A stretch of 23,031 nt of DNA. Origin: Symsagittifera roscoffensis. Taxonomy: Eukaryota > Xenacoelomorpha > Acoela > Convolutidae. The notes under the pieces were generated by a model. The model was not told the DNA's origin. It saw nothing but the letters and a program-made list of their open reading frames with translations, and did no database searches. Each line of letters starts with the position of its first letter. Positions within the stretch are counted from its first letter, which is position 1. Below are positions 1 through 8,615 of this stretch, in pieces. The translations under genes were made by a program, and so were the position numbers. The DNA lies in the NCBI RefSeq assembly GCF_963678635.1, contig NW_026971253.1:1-23031 (forward strand), written 5' to 3'.

Positions 1-16
1 TTGAGTGACCTCAAAA

Positions 17-602
17 TCAGTATAAAAGCAGGTTGTAGAGTTTTTTAGTTTGTTGTTGTATATCATACAGAAAAACTGATGCTTTAAGACCGGTTGGCAC
101 TTTATCAACGTAAATTTCATCATTATCTTTATTTATTTTGACTCTCTCTGAATTTTTAATAGCTTCAAGAACTTTTTTCGCTCGCTTAAGTTTGTGTTTG
201 TTCATGAGCTGTAATTGTAAAAGGATACGTTCTGTGAATAATGCATCATTAAGCTCAACCTTTTTTTTCCTTCTCGTTACCTTCATCATCATCATCATCA
301 TCATCTTGAGAAGTGAGAGGGAGAGCTTGTTTTTGTGGATTGTTTTATGCTTTGGCAACAATAGGTGGTTCAGGGGTTGAGGGAATGACTGCTGGCGTAT
401 CAATAGCTGATATTGTTGTTGTTCTTGCTGATTCATTTAGTGGTCTCAAACGGTTCAAATATGATAGTTGCGGTTTCTTGTGTTTGATTGAGTTGTCAAG
501 CAAAATCTGTGCTGCATGTGGTTGATCTCTGATGTACATATGCTTTGGAATCAGAACAAATTCTTCTGCTGCCATTTCTATGCAGTCAAATACTTGAGGC
601 AA
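17..602 (-). pseudogene. Accessory protein remnant of the virus-like transposon
   Basis: Two overlapping minus-strand frames (602-345 and 436-17) look like one broken gene. The first carries a MAAEEFVLIPKHMY start (ATG complement at 573-575) followed by a K/Q-rich linker and a QLSYLNRLRP-like stretch. The last part (below about 260) holds a lysine-rich segment, then KINKDNDEIYVD and FLYDIQQ-type residues near the C-terminus. Between them an (ATC)n run at 284-306 reads as a run of Asp in one minus frame and Met in another, so the correct frame changes there. Proteins that begin with an FVLIPK-like motif and end with this kind of DLxxQ tail recur as uncharacterised genes in large invertebrate DNA transposons. 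That comparison is from memory; the function is unknown. At least two frame changes make it a relic. Confidence 0.45.
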
Positions 603-800
603 AAATAAAGTATATGTCTGATTGTTTGCTCAGTATAATAGCTCGTTTTTTTTTCAGGACTCGTTTTTGGATTGATTAAAATTTTGTATGCTGTTTCGAA
701 TATATTGAGGTTTGGGATACTGACAGGCACATTACCGTTGACTACATTGAGCAAGCATTCACAAACAACTGATATGATTTGACTATTTGATGTTTTTTTA
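578..800 (-). pseudogene. Short accessory frame remnant (NVVNGNVPVS motif)
   Basis: A minus-strand frame ending at a stop on 578-580 reads CECLLNVVNGNVPVSIPNL and then a K-rich stretch, with no start codon of its own. Small basic proteins with an xxLNVLxGNxPL motif sit next to packaging ATPases in Polinton/adintovirus-like elements, which is why I list it. It overlaps the 3' end of the ATPase remnant in another frame, so the order ATPase then small protein is preserved. It could be chance. There is no way to tell function, and the frame is too short and degraded to be a working gene. Confidence 0.3.
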
Positions 801-1440
801 TAATGAAGCCTCGTAGTTGAGTTGGGTTCAACTGAACCATGTGCTGCAGAATAAATAATTTTTCGCGTTCATTTGTGATGGGTGTCACTTCTGCTTTATC
901 TAAAGGTAAATAGAAAATTGACGGACCAGATGGTATTATGTTTGAACAGTATCTGAGACAGTCTGATGTTCGGGGATCTAAATCTAATAATAGATGTCCG
1001 AAGCTGTCCTTTGTAGCCAGTTCATACGATTGACGTAAGAATTTAGGTGCATTAAGTTGCCTCCGAGGTGATCAAGTTGCTGAATATCACGCGGTGATTT
1101 GAATAAAAGGATGTAAGATGTGTTCAATCAAAAGTCGTGACCATCGGCTTTGTTGGAATAAATTATGTTCAACATAAATAACATCTAAGCCCCTGTGTCT
1201 TCCTGCTTGTTGCTAATTTAACGAATTCTTTATCATTGTATATTTCTTCGCATGAGTCATCAAACACTAACAGAATAATTTCAATGTTTCTCAAACGATC
1301 GAATCCGTCAAATTTGATCTGCCATAAACAGTCTTGTCGACGAATCAATAATTTTATTCATATCCTTGGGTTTGGTAGCACGTACCCAACTAAACCAGAC
1401 AATATTGAAAACCAAACTGACGTTTCTTATTAGCTTATTT
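742..1440 (-). pseudogene. Packaging ATPase (A32/FtsK-HerA-like) remnant of a virus-like transposon
   Basis: Read on the minus strand, positions 1273-1256 encode LLVFDD, a Walker B motif, followed by SCEEIYNDKEFVKLAT. In a shifted frame comes a HRGLDVIYVEHNLF segment (about 1197-1140), then KSPRDIQQ (about 1100), then FGHLLLDLDPRTSD (about 1001-960) and a stop at 742-744. These blocks, in this order, are what I expect of the DNA-packaging ATPase of Polinton/adintovirus-like elements, which pumps genome DNA into capsids. No intact Walker A loop is visible upstream of 1440. At least three frame changes separate the blocks, so this is a pseudogene. It is the strongest single reason for calling the region a virus-like transposon. 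The main uncertainty is the exact family. Confidence 0.6.
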
Positions 1441-1752
1441 GAGTCCAAGAAAGTTTATAGATGCAAAAAGTAAGTAAAACGAAAATTAAAATCATTTGAG
1501 ACATAAAAACTAGTTCTGATCTGCGGACTGTAACATCGTTACAAATTCCAAGATTTTTGTTCAGTGTTTGTTTGGTCACAAGCAAAATCGGTAACTATAG
1601 TAGCATCAGGCTCATCAATAGCTAATTCATTCATTCAGTTGTTCGATTTATATTTCTCTCTCTAACTGGTTCTTTCTAACTCCTCTCTATCTATAACACT
1701 AGTTTCTTAATGAGAATGAAAAAATGTGTTCTTGTCATTAAATATGTATTAT

Positions 1753-2155
1753 CTATACTTCAGAACAATAAAAAATCTCGTATCGAGTATAACTTCTAGA
1801 GTCATTAGTTATGTCATTGTCATTGTCATGCAGCATTTCCACAACATAATTGGCTGGCACATATTCAGTTTTTGCATGAAGTACAACTTTCTTTACAGAG
1901 TTTTCTTTTACTAGTTTCTGAACTTCCTCAGGTAGGTCACTGCTTTGAAGACCCATTTGAACTCCGGGTTGACGTTTTGGGCACTAAGACTAGCCTGGAA
2001 GACATGCTCCTCGTTTGTTGGCCAAAATTTTGACTAAACTTGAGTCGTTGAAAATAGATGAATTGGTCAATCACTGGGAGAAAATTTCTTAAAATAGTCA
2101 ATTCGTCTCCTGAGAGAGTAATTTGTCCTTTCCGCTGCACAACTGACCTCGGCAA
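1753..2155 (-). pseudogene. Unassigned frames of the virus-like transposon
   Basis: Two minus-strand frames (2155-1937 and 1956-1753) overlap by 20 bases and lie between the nuclease-like and ATPase-like remnants. The first contains LTILRNFLPVIDQF, the second an acidic/basic segment with LPEEVQKLVKENSVKK and a run of N and D. I do not recognise either. Codon-like composition and position between two element genes suggest they belong to the element, perhaps as pieces of one broken protein. The overlap with a frame change at 1937-1956 is consistent with a frameshift inside one gene. Confidence 0.3.
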
Positions 2156-2287
2156 TTGATTTGTACTGTTCTGGTCAAAGTTATTTTGATATCACTCTCT
2201 GGTGTCATCCAAGCCAAGAACACTAAATTTGGAGATAGGTACGTCTCCGCTTTTGCTAGTCTTTCGTTGTTGCTCATTGTCAGCCAA

Positions 2288-2760
2288 TCAAAAAAGACCT
2301 TCGTTTTTTTTCAGGGAGCAGTGATTCCTAGAGTTATAATCAGGTTGTAAATGTCTATTGCAAGATGGATAATTCTTTAAATGTAAGTTTTCAATTCTCG
2401 GGCAACCCAATTCATCAAGATTCACAACTTCTCGATCCAAGTACTTTGCAAGGAGTTCAGCCTTCTCTTTTCCTTTGGCGTAAAATACAGCGTTAGGATT
2501 TCTCAAAAAAAACTTTGAATCTGATTTAGATTTAAATATAAATAATCTCCGCTTTCCCAGTGAATTCCGTGCAAGTATTGTGTTAACCAGTTGTACGCAT
2601 TTTGTTCAGCTTTGGGTAGTGAGTTGAAAGGGACTGGAGGTAGAAAAATAAGAGAGTCGCTATATTCAGAAGTCGTAATGGCTATTTCTTTAACTATAAA
2701 GTTACTTTTTTTATGGCGAAATCCTTCCAAATCTATGACGACTGATCGTTCGCTCAACAT
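2288..2760 (-). pseudogene. DxE-motif nuclease-like protein remnant
   Basis: The minus-strand frame 2760-2503 starts with MLSERSVVIDLEGF and continues with VKEIAI, FLPPVPF, NAYNWLTQYLHGIHWESGD. The next frame, 2506-2288, has GKEKAELLAKYLDREV, LDELGCP and a Cys/His-containing end. A homopolymer of eight A at 2505-2512 marks the frame change between them. Proteins with an (I/V)DxEGF start, a WLTxxLHG block and an ELGCP block are common in invertebrate virus-like transposons and look like DEDD-type exonuclease/RNase H-fold relatives, with D and E of IDLE as the first acidic pair. The usual final Asp after the His-containing C-terminal motif appears to be replaced by Lys, so catalysis would be doubtful even if the frame were whole. 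Function is inferred from the motif only. Confidence 0.45.
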
Positions 2761-2972
2761 TCTAATAAATGATAGAGTTCTGGTCTGGTTAGTTTGACGA
2801 ATAAACAGAAAGTAATACCGCTCAAATGACCAATCAGACTGCTGTTACACTTCCAGGGTAACATATAGCAGTAAGTGGGACCCCTGTTGTAAACTTCGTC
2901 AACAAAACTTGCAGCGTCATGTAAAATTGCATGCAGACGTAGTATTTTTGAATCTTTTAAATATTTGTCCAA
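2754..2972 (-). pseudogene. Unassigned frame upstream of the nuclease-like remnant
   Basis: A 72-codon minus-strand frame that runs into the start of the nuclease-like frame with a seven-base overlap (2754-2760). It contains DAASFVDEVYNRGPTYC and a hydrophobic stretch around LIGHLSGITFCLFV. It shares its right half with another frame (2917-3051). I do not recognise it. It may be the broken N-terminal part of the nuclease-like gene or a different small gene of the element. Confidence 0.2.
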
Positions 2973-3051
2973 GGAAGAGTCGTCCTATGCCAATGAGACC
3001 TCCATATGGCCTAAGTTTAATAGCTACGTAATAATTTAAATCGTTTTCACT
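2917..3051 (-). pseudogene. Short remnant resembling a minor virion-type protein start
   Basis: A 44-codon minus-strand frame, with stops on both sides, that reads NYYVAIKLRPYGGLIGIGR and then a short basic segment before a stop at 2917-2919. Small proteins beginning YYxPxxL...GGxIGxGR and continuing with a glycine-rich membrane-active segment occur in Polinton/adintovirus-like elements. The expected glycine-rich continuation is missing here. This is a weak similarity that gains weight only from its neighbours. Confidence 0.3.
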
Positions 3052-3054
3052 TTA

Positions 3055-3688
3055 AAAGAAAAACAGAGAACATGCAGCCAGAAAGTAATTCCGACGGTCA
3101 GAATTTTCCGGATAGGTTTTTTTCACAGTCAAATAAATCTCATGAATGATTTCCAAGTCTGTTGAGGTAACTGTACGTTTTTCCTATTTCATTTTTTTTC
3201 CAACTTTCTTTGAGCCTGCTAAATTTCAAAACAGTGGAAATAAAAGTAACCGTTTAGATGCCAACAGCTGATATCTACCACTCGGTCATATACATTGAAT
3301 TAGACCATCAGCCTTTTTCATATATTTTTAACATTTTAGTAAACATAAATTTTCAGTCTGCGCTTTATTTTTTCTTACAATCAGCTTTGTGACAAAGTCA
3401 AACAAGAAGTCAAATCTAGTCAATTTCAAAAGTAGTTTTCGACGAATCAAATGTTTTTACAAGTTTTTGTTTCCAAATCAAACTCAAAATTTCTAAACTG
3501 GTTGAAAATAACACGCAGCTAAAAGAACAATTTCTTCTGTCTGTGTTGTCGTGATAAGCGTATTTTAAACTCAGGGAAAATTTAGGGAAAGTTTAGCACA
3601 ATTATCACCTTCCGAAACCGGCTGTTCCAAAAGTTTTTATTTGATGAACAATTAAATCTGATTTAAAATGTTAATTTGCTGGTTTTAG
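3055..3688. other. AT-rich spacer between the virus-like relic and the plus-strand exons
   Basis: AT-rich with no long open frame on either strand and no repeat that I can match elsewhere in the window. It ends with the acceptor-like tract TTGCTGGTTTTAG at 3676-3688, directly followed by an ATG at 3689. No terminal inverted repeat of the neighbouring element was found here. Confidence 0.5.
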
Positions 3689-4017
3689 ATGCCATCATAC
3701 ATCGAAACTGTAGAAGTCCCTTTCGGGGGACTAGTGCTCATAAACATTCCTGTTGAAGAAATTCACGTCCGATATAAGGCTGGGCCCGATCCTGAGGTCC
3801 TAGTGGTGAAGGAGCTGTGGGTCAAACCGCGCCAGTGGGCCAAGGGAAAACCCCTTCCCCGGACTTTCGTCCCTGGGTCGCCCGAGTGTGGGAACTCCTC
3901 TCTGAGCAACTCAGGGACGTGGTCGCCCTCGGGGGTTGGATTGCTTACAGGGCTTCCAATCTGCTGGTGCTGATGGACAGCCCAGCAGTCTCTATTTATT
4001 CTTACCTCTTCTTATGA
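3689..4017 (+). CDS. GC-rich open frames, probable exon(s) of an unknown plus-strand protein
   Basis: GC content jumps here compared with both flanks. An AG acceptor at 3687-3688 lies directly before ATG 3689, the spacing expected for a trans-spliced start or an exon beginning with ATG. The first frame (3689 to about 3800) reads PSYIETVEVPFGGLVLINIP and then EEIHVRYK, which looks like real coding sequence. After about 3817 a different frame looks better: PDFRPWVARVWELL, then LRDVVALGGWIAYRASNLL, ending at a TGA on 4015-4017. The change of frame could be a very small intron near 3800-3835, a frameshift, or a junction between two unrelated sequences such as the 3' end of an inserted retroelement. 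I do not recognise either part. No signal peptide is visible; the second part could form an amphipathic helix. Confidence 0.4.
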
Positions 4018-4034
4018 AGAAGAGGTTTTTTTTT
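4004..4034 (+). terminator. Perfect 10-bp hairpin followed by nine T
   Basis: ACCTCTTCTT (4004-4013) pairs perfectly with AAGAAGAGGT (4017-4026) around a three-base loop, and T runs from 4026 to 4034. A second hairpin, CTGCTGG (3961-3967) with CCAGCAG (3982-3988), lies just upstream. Such a stem plus T-run could end a Pol III transcript, form the 3' end of a retroelement RNA, or be chance. Its position at the end of the GC-rich block (stop at 4015-4017 lies in the loop region) argues that it belongs to that block. Confidence 0.45.
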
Positions 4035-4054
4035 AACCAAATTATATTTTTTAG

Positions 4055-4244
4055 TCCCCTTCCTCAACATCCCAATTTCTTATTTTCTTTATTTTATTAT
4101 TATTATTATTACCAATCCTTCGACGAGCTCAACTTTCGGGTAAGTAATTCTTATTTTGTTCAAATAGATCATTCATTTTTGCCTAAATAGAGGTGGCGGC
4201 CGCCGCACTTGACGAATTTTCGTTTCTTCGAGATTCAGCAATAA
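4055..4244 (+). CDS. Candidate terminal exons with a 51-bp intron; stop inside AATAAA
   Basis: An acceptor tract ATATTTTTTAG ends at 4054. The exon that follows can be read to QSFDELNFR and ends at 4139 with a consensus donor (CGG then GTAAGT). The intron 4140-4190 is 51 bp and ends in AAATAG. The last exon (4191-4244) reads RWRPPHLTNFRFFEIQQ and stops at TAA 4242-4244, which lies inside the poly(A) signal AATAAA (4240-4245). The splice is in phase 0. A (TAT)n tract at about 4094-4111 would be read as a run of Tyr, which is odd and could instead be a retroelement tail. The last exon is copied at 5986 and about 8786 as the first part of each tandem repeat. The upstream link to 3689-4017 is inferred. 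Confidence 0.45.
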
Positions 4245-5838
4245 AACATGCATTTTTGATCAAAATCGTTCACCGCAGTCAACAGTTAAGCTACGCTGCC
4301 AAAATCTTGGCTTTCCTATATACCATATAGTTTGGTTGCATATAATAGGTATACAACGTCATTTTACATGTAAACTTTAGAAGGGAAAACATGCACCAAC
4401 CAAAACTTATTTCCCTTCCGTTTCCATAAAGTGGCTGGAAAATTACCAATTTTAACCCCCCTTAAAACATGCGTGCCCGAAAAAGTAGGGGCTCTAACCC
4501 CTTTGAGGGTTAAAAGTGGTAAGTACAACGGCACACCAAAAAAAGGGGGTTAAAAGTGGTCATTTTCCTAGCCACTTTTACTATACTACTGGGTTTTAAT
4601 CAATTATTTTTTTAGTAGTCCATTATAATCTATTACATCTAAAGAATTCATGCCACGTAATTGAGTATTTGTCTTTATAGCCGATTATTTCATAATTTCA
4701 TTTCCAATTTGAAAATTTCATTTCCATCCACTATAATCGATTATTATCCAAAACTTCTGGCAAAAATTTTGCAAGAAGCTCAGCTCTTCTCGGTGTTCGG
4801 GCGCTTATTTTTTTTTTTGGGGGGGGGGGATGTTGCAAGTTGGGGGCAACGCAATGCGAACAATATCCTTTCAACACCCATCCCCCCAAATCGTGGTCAG
4901 CTTTTACCTTTCAGTCACCCCATTTGGGTGAGCAGCCAGAATTTGGAAGCGGAAAAGTTGTTAAAGGGGGGGGGGGGGGGTTATTGACTATCATGGATCA
5001 TATTGACAGAAAACAACATTAGGATTATAATTCATTTTGAATATATTATAATTGATTATTTTGCAAAATCTATACTGACACTAAAATGACAACCAAAGGT
5101 TGATTATGATCCATGGGCACTCGCTCGGTGCGGGATCTTTTCAAGAAATGTTTGTTTTGCCAAGTGGACATAAGAGCAATACTCCGTGGATAACTCAGAA
5201 ATAATCATAATCTTGGAGAATTCATTTAACTCAACAGCACTGGGTTTTCTCAACCCTCTTTTTTAAGCGTTCGAAGTCATATAAATTCAATGATTTCGAT
5301 CATCCTTCTAATTTTTGTGAAGCATTTCGCCGTGTGTAAAATCATGACACAGTGTGCAGAATTTGTTACACAATTTAGGAAAAGGAAAATTGTGAGAAAA
5401 AACGTGTGTAAAGTAAATTTATTGTGAAACCCAACTTCTACTTCAATGGGCGTTCAAAACAGACCTCCAAGTTATCTGAAACAGTTTAAATTATCATATT
5501 TAAATTATCTGAAACAATTTTTTTTAATTATGTAAGGCACATTACAGAATCTAGGTTATATTCAACTATACTTTAAAAATGGACAAATTTTTTTTAAAAA
5601 CACCAGGAAGAACGATTAATTGCATAAAAATTTGTCAAAGTTGGTGAAAAATGAACCGTATCTCAGTCATCAGTTGAAATGTGCATAAATTTAGGTCATT
5701 TTTAGTTCTCATGGAATTACGATTCAGTTTTTAGCAAATTACATAACTGAACACTGCCATTTATGATGATTAAGGTTATTTCAAAAATTTACCAAAATAA
5801 AATATCAGTGTTATGTTGAAGCTCAAAATAATTTTTTT
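4245..5838. other. Intergenic part of repeat copy 1
   Basis: No credible gene. It holds the MITE-like inverted repeat (4427-4580), T/G homopolymers at 4808-4829, a G15 run at 4966-4980 and AT-rich spacer. The same content recurs at 6040-7647 (copy 2) and 8834-10436 (copy 3). Open frames across the G-tracts are shadows that change frame with tract length. A small hairpin in TCACCCCATTTGGGTGA (about 4914-4930) is present in all copies. Confidence 0.6.
4427..4580. mobile_element. MITE-like inverted repeat, copy 1
   Basis: TAAAGTGGCTGGAAAAT opens the element and the complement of TCATTTTCCTAGCCACTTTTA closes it. The arms extend about 36 bp through TTTTAACCCCCCTT. The element is about 154 bp, begins and ends with TA (as Tc1/mariner-type MITEs do), and has an inner palindrome around TAACCCCTTTGAGGGTTA. 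It has no coding capacity. An outer hairpin (AGAAGGGAAA with TTTCCCTT, 4380-4418) sits beside it. Confidence 0.6.
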
Positions 5839-5958
5839 TCACATTTGATATTTTCCGTTCTGGGCTCGTTGGTAGTCGTCCAATTCACGTTGTTCGCGAT
5901 TTCGTCTGTAGATATAGTTTTCTTGCTTCTTGCTTTCCTGGCCGACGCCCCAGGTACC
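5839..5958 (-). pseudogene. Truncated 3' fragment of the PLP/M6-like gene (copy 1)
   Basis: Encodes only about the last 39 residues of the intact gene at 10437-11204, from GTWGVGQESKK through the charged tail to the stop at 5839-5841. It matches the intact copy (Ser in VGQESKK) rather than copy 2 (Asn). Upstream the match ends abruptly after the complement of CCAGGTACCT at 5958. The following 20 bases (5960-5979) repeat positions 5928-5947 with one mismatch before repeat copy 2 begins. There is no start, membrane segment or promoter, so it cannot make the protein. Confidence 0.85.
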
Positions 5959-5985
5959 TTCTTGCATTCCTGGCCGACGAAATAG

Positions 5986-6039
5986 AGGTGGCGGCCGCCG
6001 CACTTGACGAATTTTCGTTTCTTCGAGATTCAGCAATAA
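5986..6039 (+). pseudogene. Copied terminal exon with AATAAA (repeat copy 2)
   Basis: Same 17 codons and stop as 4191-4244, again preceded by AAATAG and with the stop inside AATAAA. The upstream exon is not copied: the sequence before it is the broken end of the PLP/M6-like fragment. It could still act as an acceptor and poly(A) site for a transcript read through from the left. Confidence 0.6.
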
Positions 6040-6239
6040 AACATGCATTTTTGAAGAAAATCGTTCACCGCAGTCAACAGTTAAGCTACGCTGCCAAAAT
6101 CTTGGCTTTCCTATATACCATATAGTTTGGTTGCATATAATAGTTATACAACGTCATTTTACATGTAAACAAGCCAATACCCCCAAACTTTAGAAGGGAA
6201 AACATGCACCAACCAAAACTTATTTCCCTTCCGTTTCCA

Positions 6240-6396
6240 TAAAGTGGCTGGAAAATTACCAATTTTAACCCCCCTTAAAACATGCGTGCCCGAAAAACTA
6301 GGGGCTTTAACCCCTTTGGGGGTTAAAAGTGGTAAGTACAACGACACACCAAAAAAAAGGGGGGGTTAAAAGTGGTCATTTTCCTAGCCACTTTTA
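6240..6396. mobile_element. MITE-like inverted repeat, copy 2
   Basis: Same element as 4427-4580, about 157 bp, carried inside the duplicated segment rather than independently inserted. The inner palindrome is closer to perfect here (TTAACCCCTTTGGGGGTTAA), and the A/G run before the right arm is longer. Confidence 0.6.
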
Positions 6397-7647
6397 CTAT
6401 ACAATTGGGTTTTAATCAATTATTTTTTTAGTAGTCCATTATAATCTATTACATCTAAAGAATTCATGCCACGTAATTGAGTATTTGTCTTTATAGCCGA
6501 TTATTTCATAATTTCGTTTCCAATTTGAAAATTTCATTTCCATCCACTATAATCGATTATTATCCAAAACTTCTGGCAAAAATTTTGCAAGAAGCTCAGC
6601 TCTTCTCGGTGTTCGGGCGCTTATTTTTTTTTGGGGGGGGGGGGGGATGTTGCAAGTTGGGGGCAACGCAATGCAAACAATATCCTTTCAACCCCCATCC
6701 CCACAAATCGTGGTCAGCTTTTACCTTTCAGTCACCCCATTTGGGTGAGCAGCCAGAATTTGGAAGCGGAAAAGTTGTTAAAGGGGGGGGGGGGGGGGTT
6801 ATTGACTATCATGGATCATATTGACAGAAAACAACATTAGGATTATAATTCATTTTGAATATATGATTATTTTGCAAAATCTATACTGACACTAAAATGA
6901 CAACCAAAGGTTGATTATGATCCATGGGCACTCGCTCGGTGCGGGATCTTTTCAAGAAATGTTTGTTTTGCCAAGTGGACATAAGAGCAATACTCCGTGG
7001 ATAACTCAGAAATAATCATAATCTTGGAGAATTCATTTAACTCAACAGCACTGGGTTTTCTCAACCCTCTTTTTTAAGCGTTCGAAGTCATATAAATTCA
7101 ATGATTTCGATCATCCTTCTAATTTTTGTGAAGCATTTCGCCGTGTGTAAAATCATGACACAGTGTGCAGAATTTGTTACACAATTTAGGAAAAGGAAAA
7201 TTGTGAGAAAAAACGTGTGTAAAGTAAATTTATTGTGAAACCCAACTTCTACTTCAATGGGCGTTCAAAACAGACCTCCAAGTTATCTGAAACAGTTTAA
7301 ATTATCTTATTTAAATTATCTGAAACAATTTTTTTTAATTATGTAAGGCACATTACAGAATCTAGGTTATATTCAACTATACTTTAAAAATGGACAAATT
7401 TTTTTAAAAACACCAGGAAGAACGATTAATTGCATAATAATTTGTCAAAGTTGGTGAAAAATGAACCGTATCTCAGTCATCAGTTGAAATGTGCATAAAG
7501 TTAGGTCATTTTTAGTTCTCATGGAATTACGATTTAGTTTTTAGCAAATTACATAACTGAACACTGCCATTTATGATGATTAAGGTTATTTCAAAATTTA
7601 CCAAAATAAAATATCAGTGTTATGTTGAAGCTCAAAATATTTTTTTT

Positions 7648-8414
7648 TCACATTTGATATTTTCCGTTCTGGGCTCGTTGGTAGTCGTCCAATTCACGTT
7701 GTTCGCGATTTCGTCTGTAGATATAGTTTTCTTGCTTCTTGTTTTCCTGGCCGACACCCCAGGTACCTGCCAGTGCAACCAGATATCCCGCCAGACCCCA
7801 CACACATAGAAAGGCCCCTGCCCACGCTATTACGTAATACATCACGATATTCTTCTTTATGTCATCGTAGGCGTCTGCGAAATCAGTTCCGGAAATTTCC
7901 CGTCTCGATGCTTCGTAATCGAACGGCACGATTAAGTAATAGGATAGATCCAAGTTCGAACTATTGGCCATTTGCTCAGTAGCGCGAAGCATGAATACAG
8001 TGACGATGAGTGGAACCGAAGCGACAGATAGAATTGCAGTCCAAGTCATGAAGACTACAAACGTCATGCATACCAACACCATATTCAGACAACGCCCCCT
8101 GTTTGTATGACTCATGAAACTGGAACCGCCCCAAACGTCGTCCCGAGAGGTCGAGAAGAACCCGCGAAGCAATAGAACGAGACACACGACAGCCATAACA
8201 GCACACAGACCATAGCAAGTGTATGAGTAATTTCCTTCACGTCCTCGACTCTTTTGGTGCTCGCTTCGGCTGTGTCGTTTTGTTGGTAGTCTTTTAGGAA
8301 CTCCTCGCTAGATTTCAATCCGAGAATTGCTCCACCGGAGAAAAGTGCGCAGCCGACAGCAACGAAAACTGTCGCGAACATTGACCCGACTGGAATTCGA
8401 TCACAGACGCCCAT
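7648..8414 (-). pseudogene. PLP/M6-like tetraspan gene, copy 2, one-base frameshift
   Basis: Covers the whole 255-codon gene seen intact at 10437-11204 but is exactly one base shorter. The missing base is an A beside 8226 (TATGAGTAA here, TATGAAGTAA in the intact copy). It splits the gene into an N-terminal frame (8414 to about 8225) that runs out of frame within the second membrane segment, and a C-terminal frame (to 7648) that still encodes most of TM2, TM3, TM4 and the charged tail. Elsewhere the two copies are almost identical, with N for S in VGQENKK. Either a young pseudogene or a sequencing/assembly error; only reads can tell. The charged tail also matches the truncated copy 1. Confidence 0.8.
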
Positions 8415-8615
8415 TTTTGTTCACAACTCTGAGAATTTCTAAGTTTTCGAAATAAACTGAAATACAGAACTCGATTGAAAAATTTATTTCAAAATGTCCT
8501 TTTTTTGGTTGGTTATTTACTAATACACATTTACCGAATAAATTAAACCAGGTAAAATAATAATCATCCGAAGGCAGGTGTTATGAGTCAGCTCAATTCG
8601 TTGTCTTTTTTTCAG

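Larger units (their letters stand above)
17..3051 (-). mobile_element. Decayed Polinton/Maverick (adintovirus-like) element, capsid-side gene remnants
   Basis: At least five minus-strand coding remnants lie head to tail here, all interrupted by frameshifts and stops. From right to left they are a short frame with a YGG-GIGR type start (about 3036), a DxE nuclease-like protein (2760-2288), unassigned frames (2155-1753), a packaging-ATPase-like protein (about 1440-742), and accessory frames (about 800-17). This mix is typical of the large virus-like DNA transposons of invertebrates. I see no family B DNA polymerase, integrase, major capsid protein or terminal inverted repeat, so the element probably runs off the left edge or is only a fragment. 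The assignment rests on motif recognition: ATPase moderately sure, the rest less so. Base composition is richer in GC than the spacer to its right. Nothing here looks functional. Confidence 0.6.
4186..5958. repeat. Tandem segmental repeat, copy 1 (truncated)
   Basis: First of three near-identical copies. It starts at AAATAGAGG and runs through the plus-strand terminal exon, the MITE-like inverted repeat, two G-tracts and long AT-rich spacer, then stops inside the 3' end of the minus-strand PLP/M6-like gene at about 5958. Relative to copies 2 and 3 it lacks about 18 bp near 4373 (between repeated AAAC). Confidence 0.9.

Noticed and set aside
4094-4111. TAT/TTA tract as proof of a LINE or SINE tail
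   Set aside because: It may be a simple microsatellite inside an exon; no target-site duplication or retroelement coding sequence was found, so it is only mentioned as an option.
4661-5022. Open frames running through the G-tract of repeat copy 1 (also 6477-6840 and 9379-9621)
   Set aside because: They depend on the length of the G-runs, change frame between copies and have low-complexity ends; no splice or poly(A) context.
6159-6347. Minus-strand 62-aa frame repeated at 8953-9141
   Set aside because: It lies across the MITE-like inverted repeat and is kept only because the DNA copies are near identical.
7773-7982. Plus-strand frames opposite the PLP/M6-like gene (also 10562-10771) and a second minus frame (7976-8218, 10765-11007)
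   Set aside because: Shadows of the real minus-strand gene.
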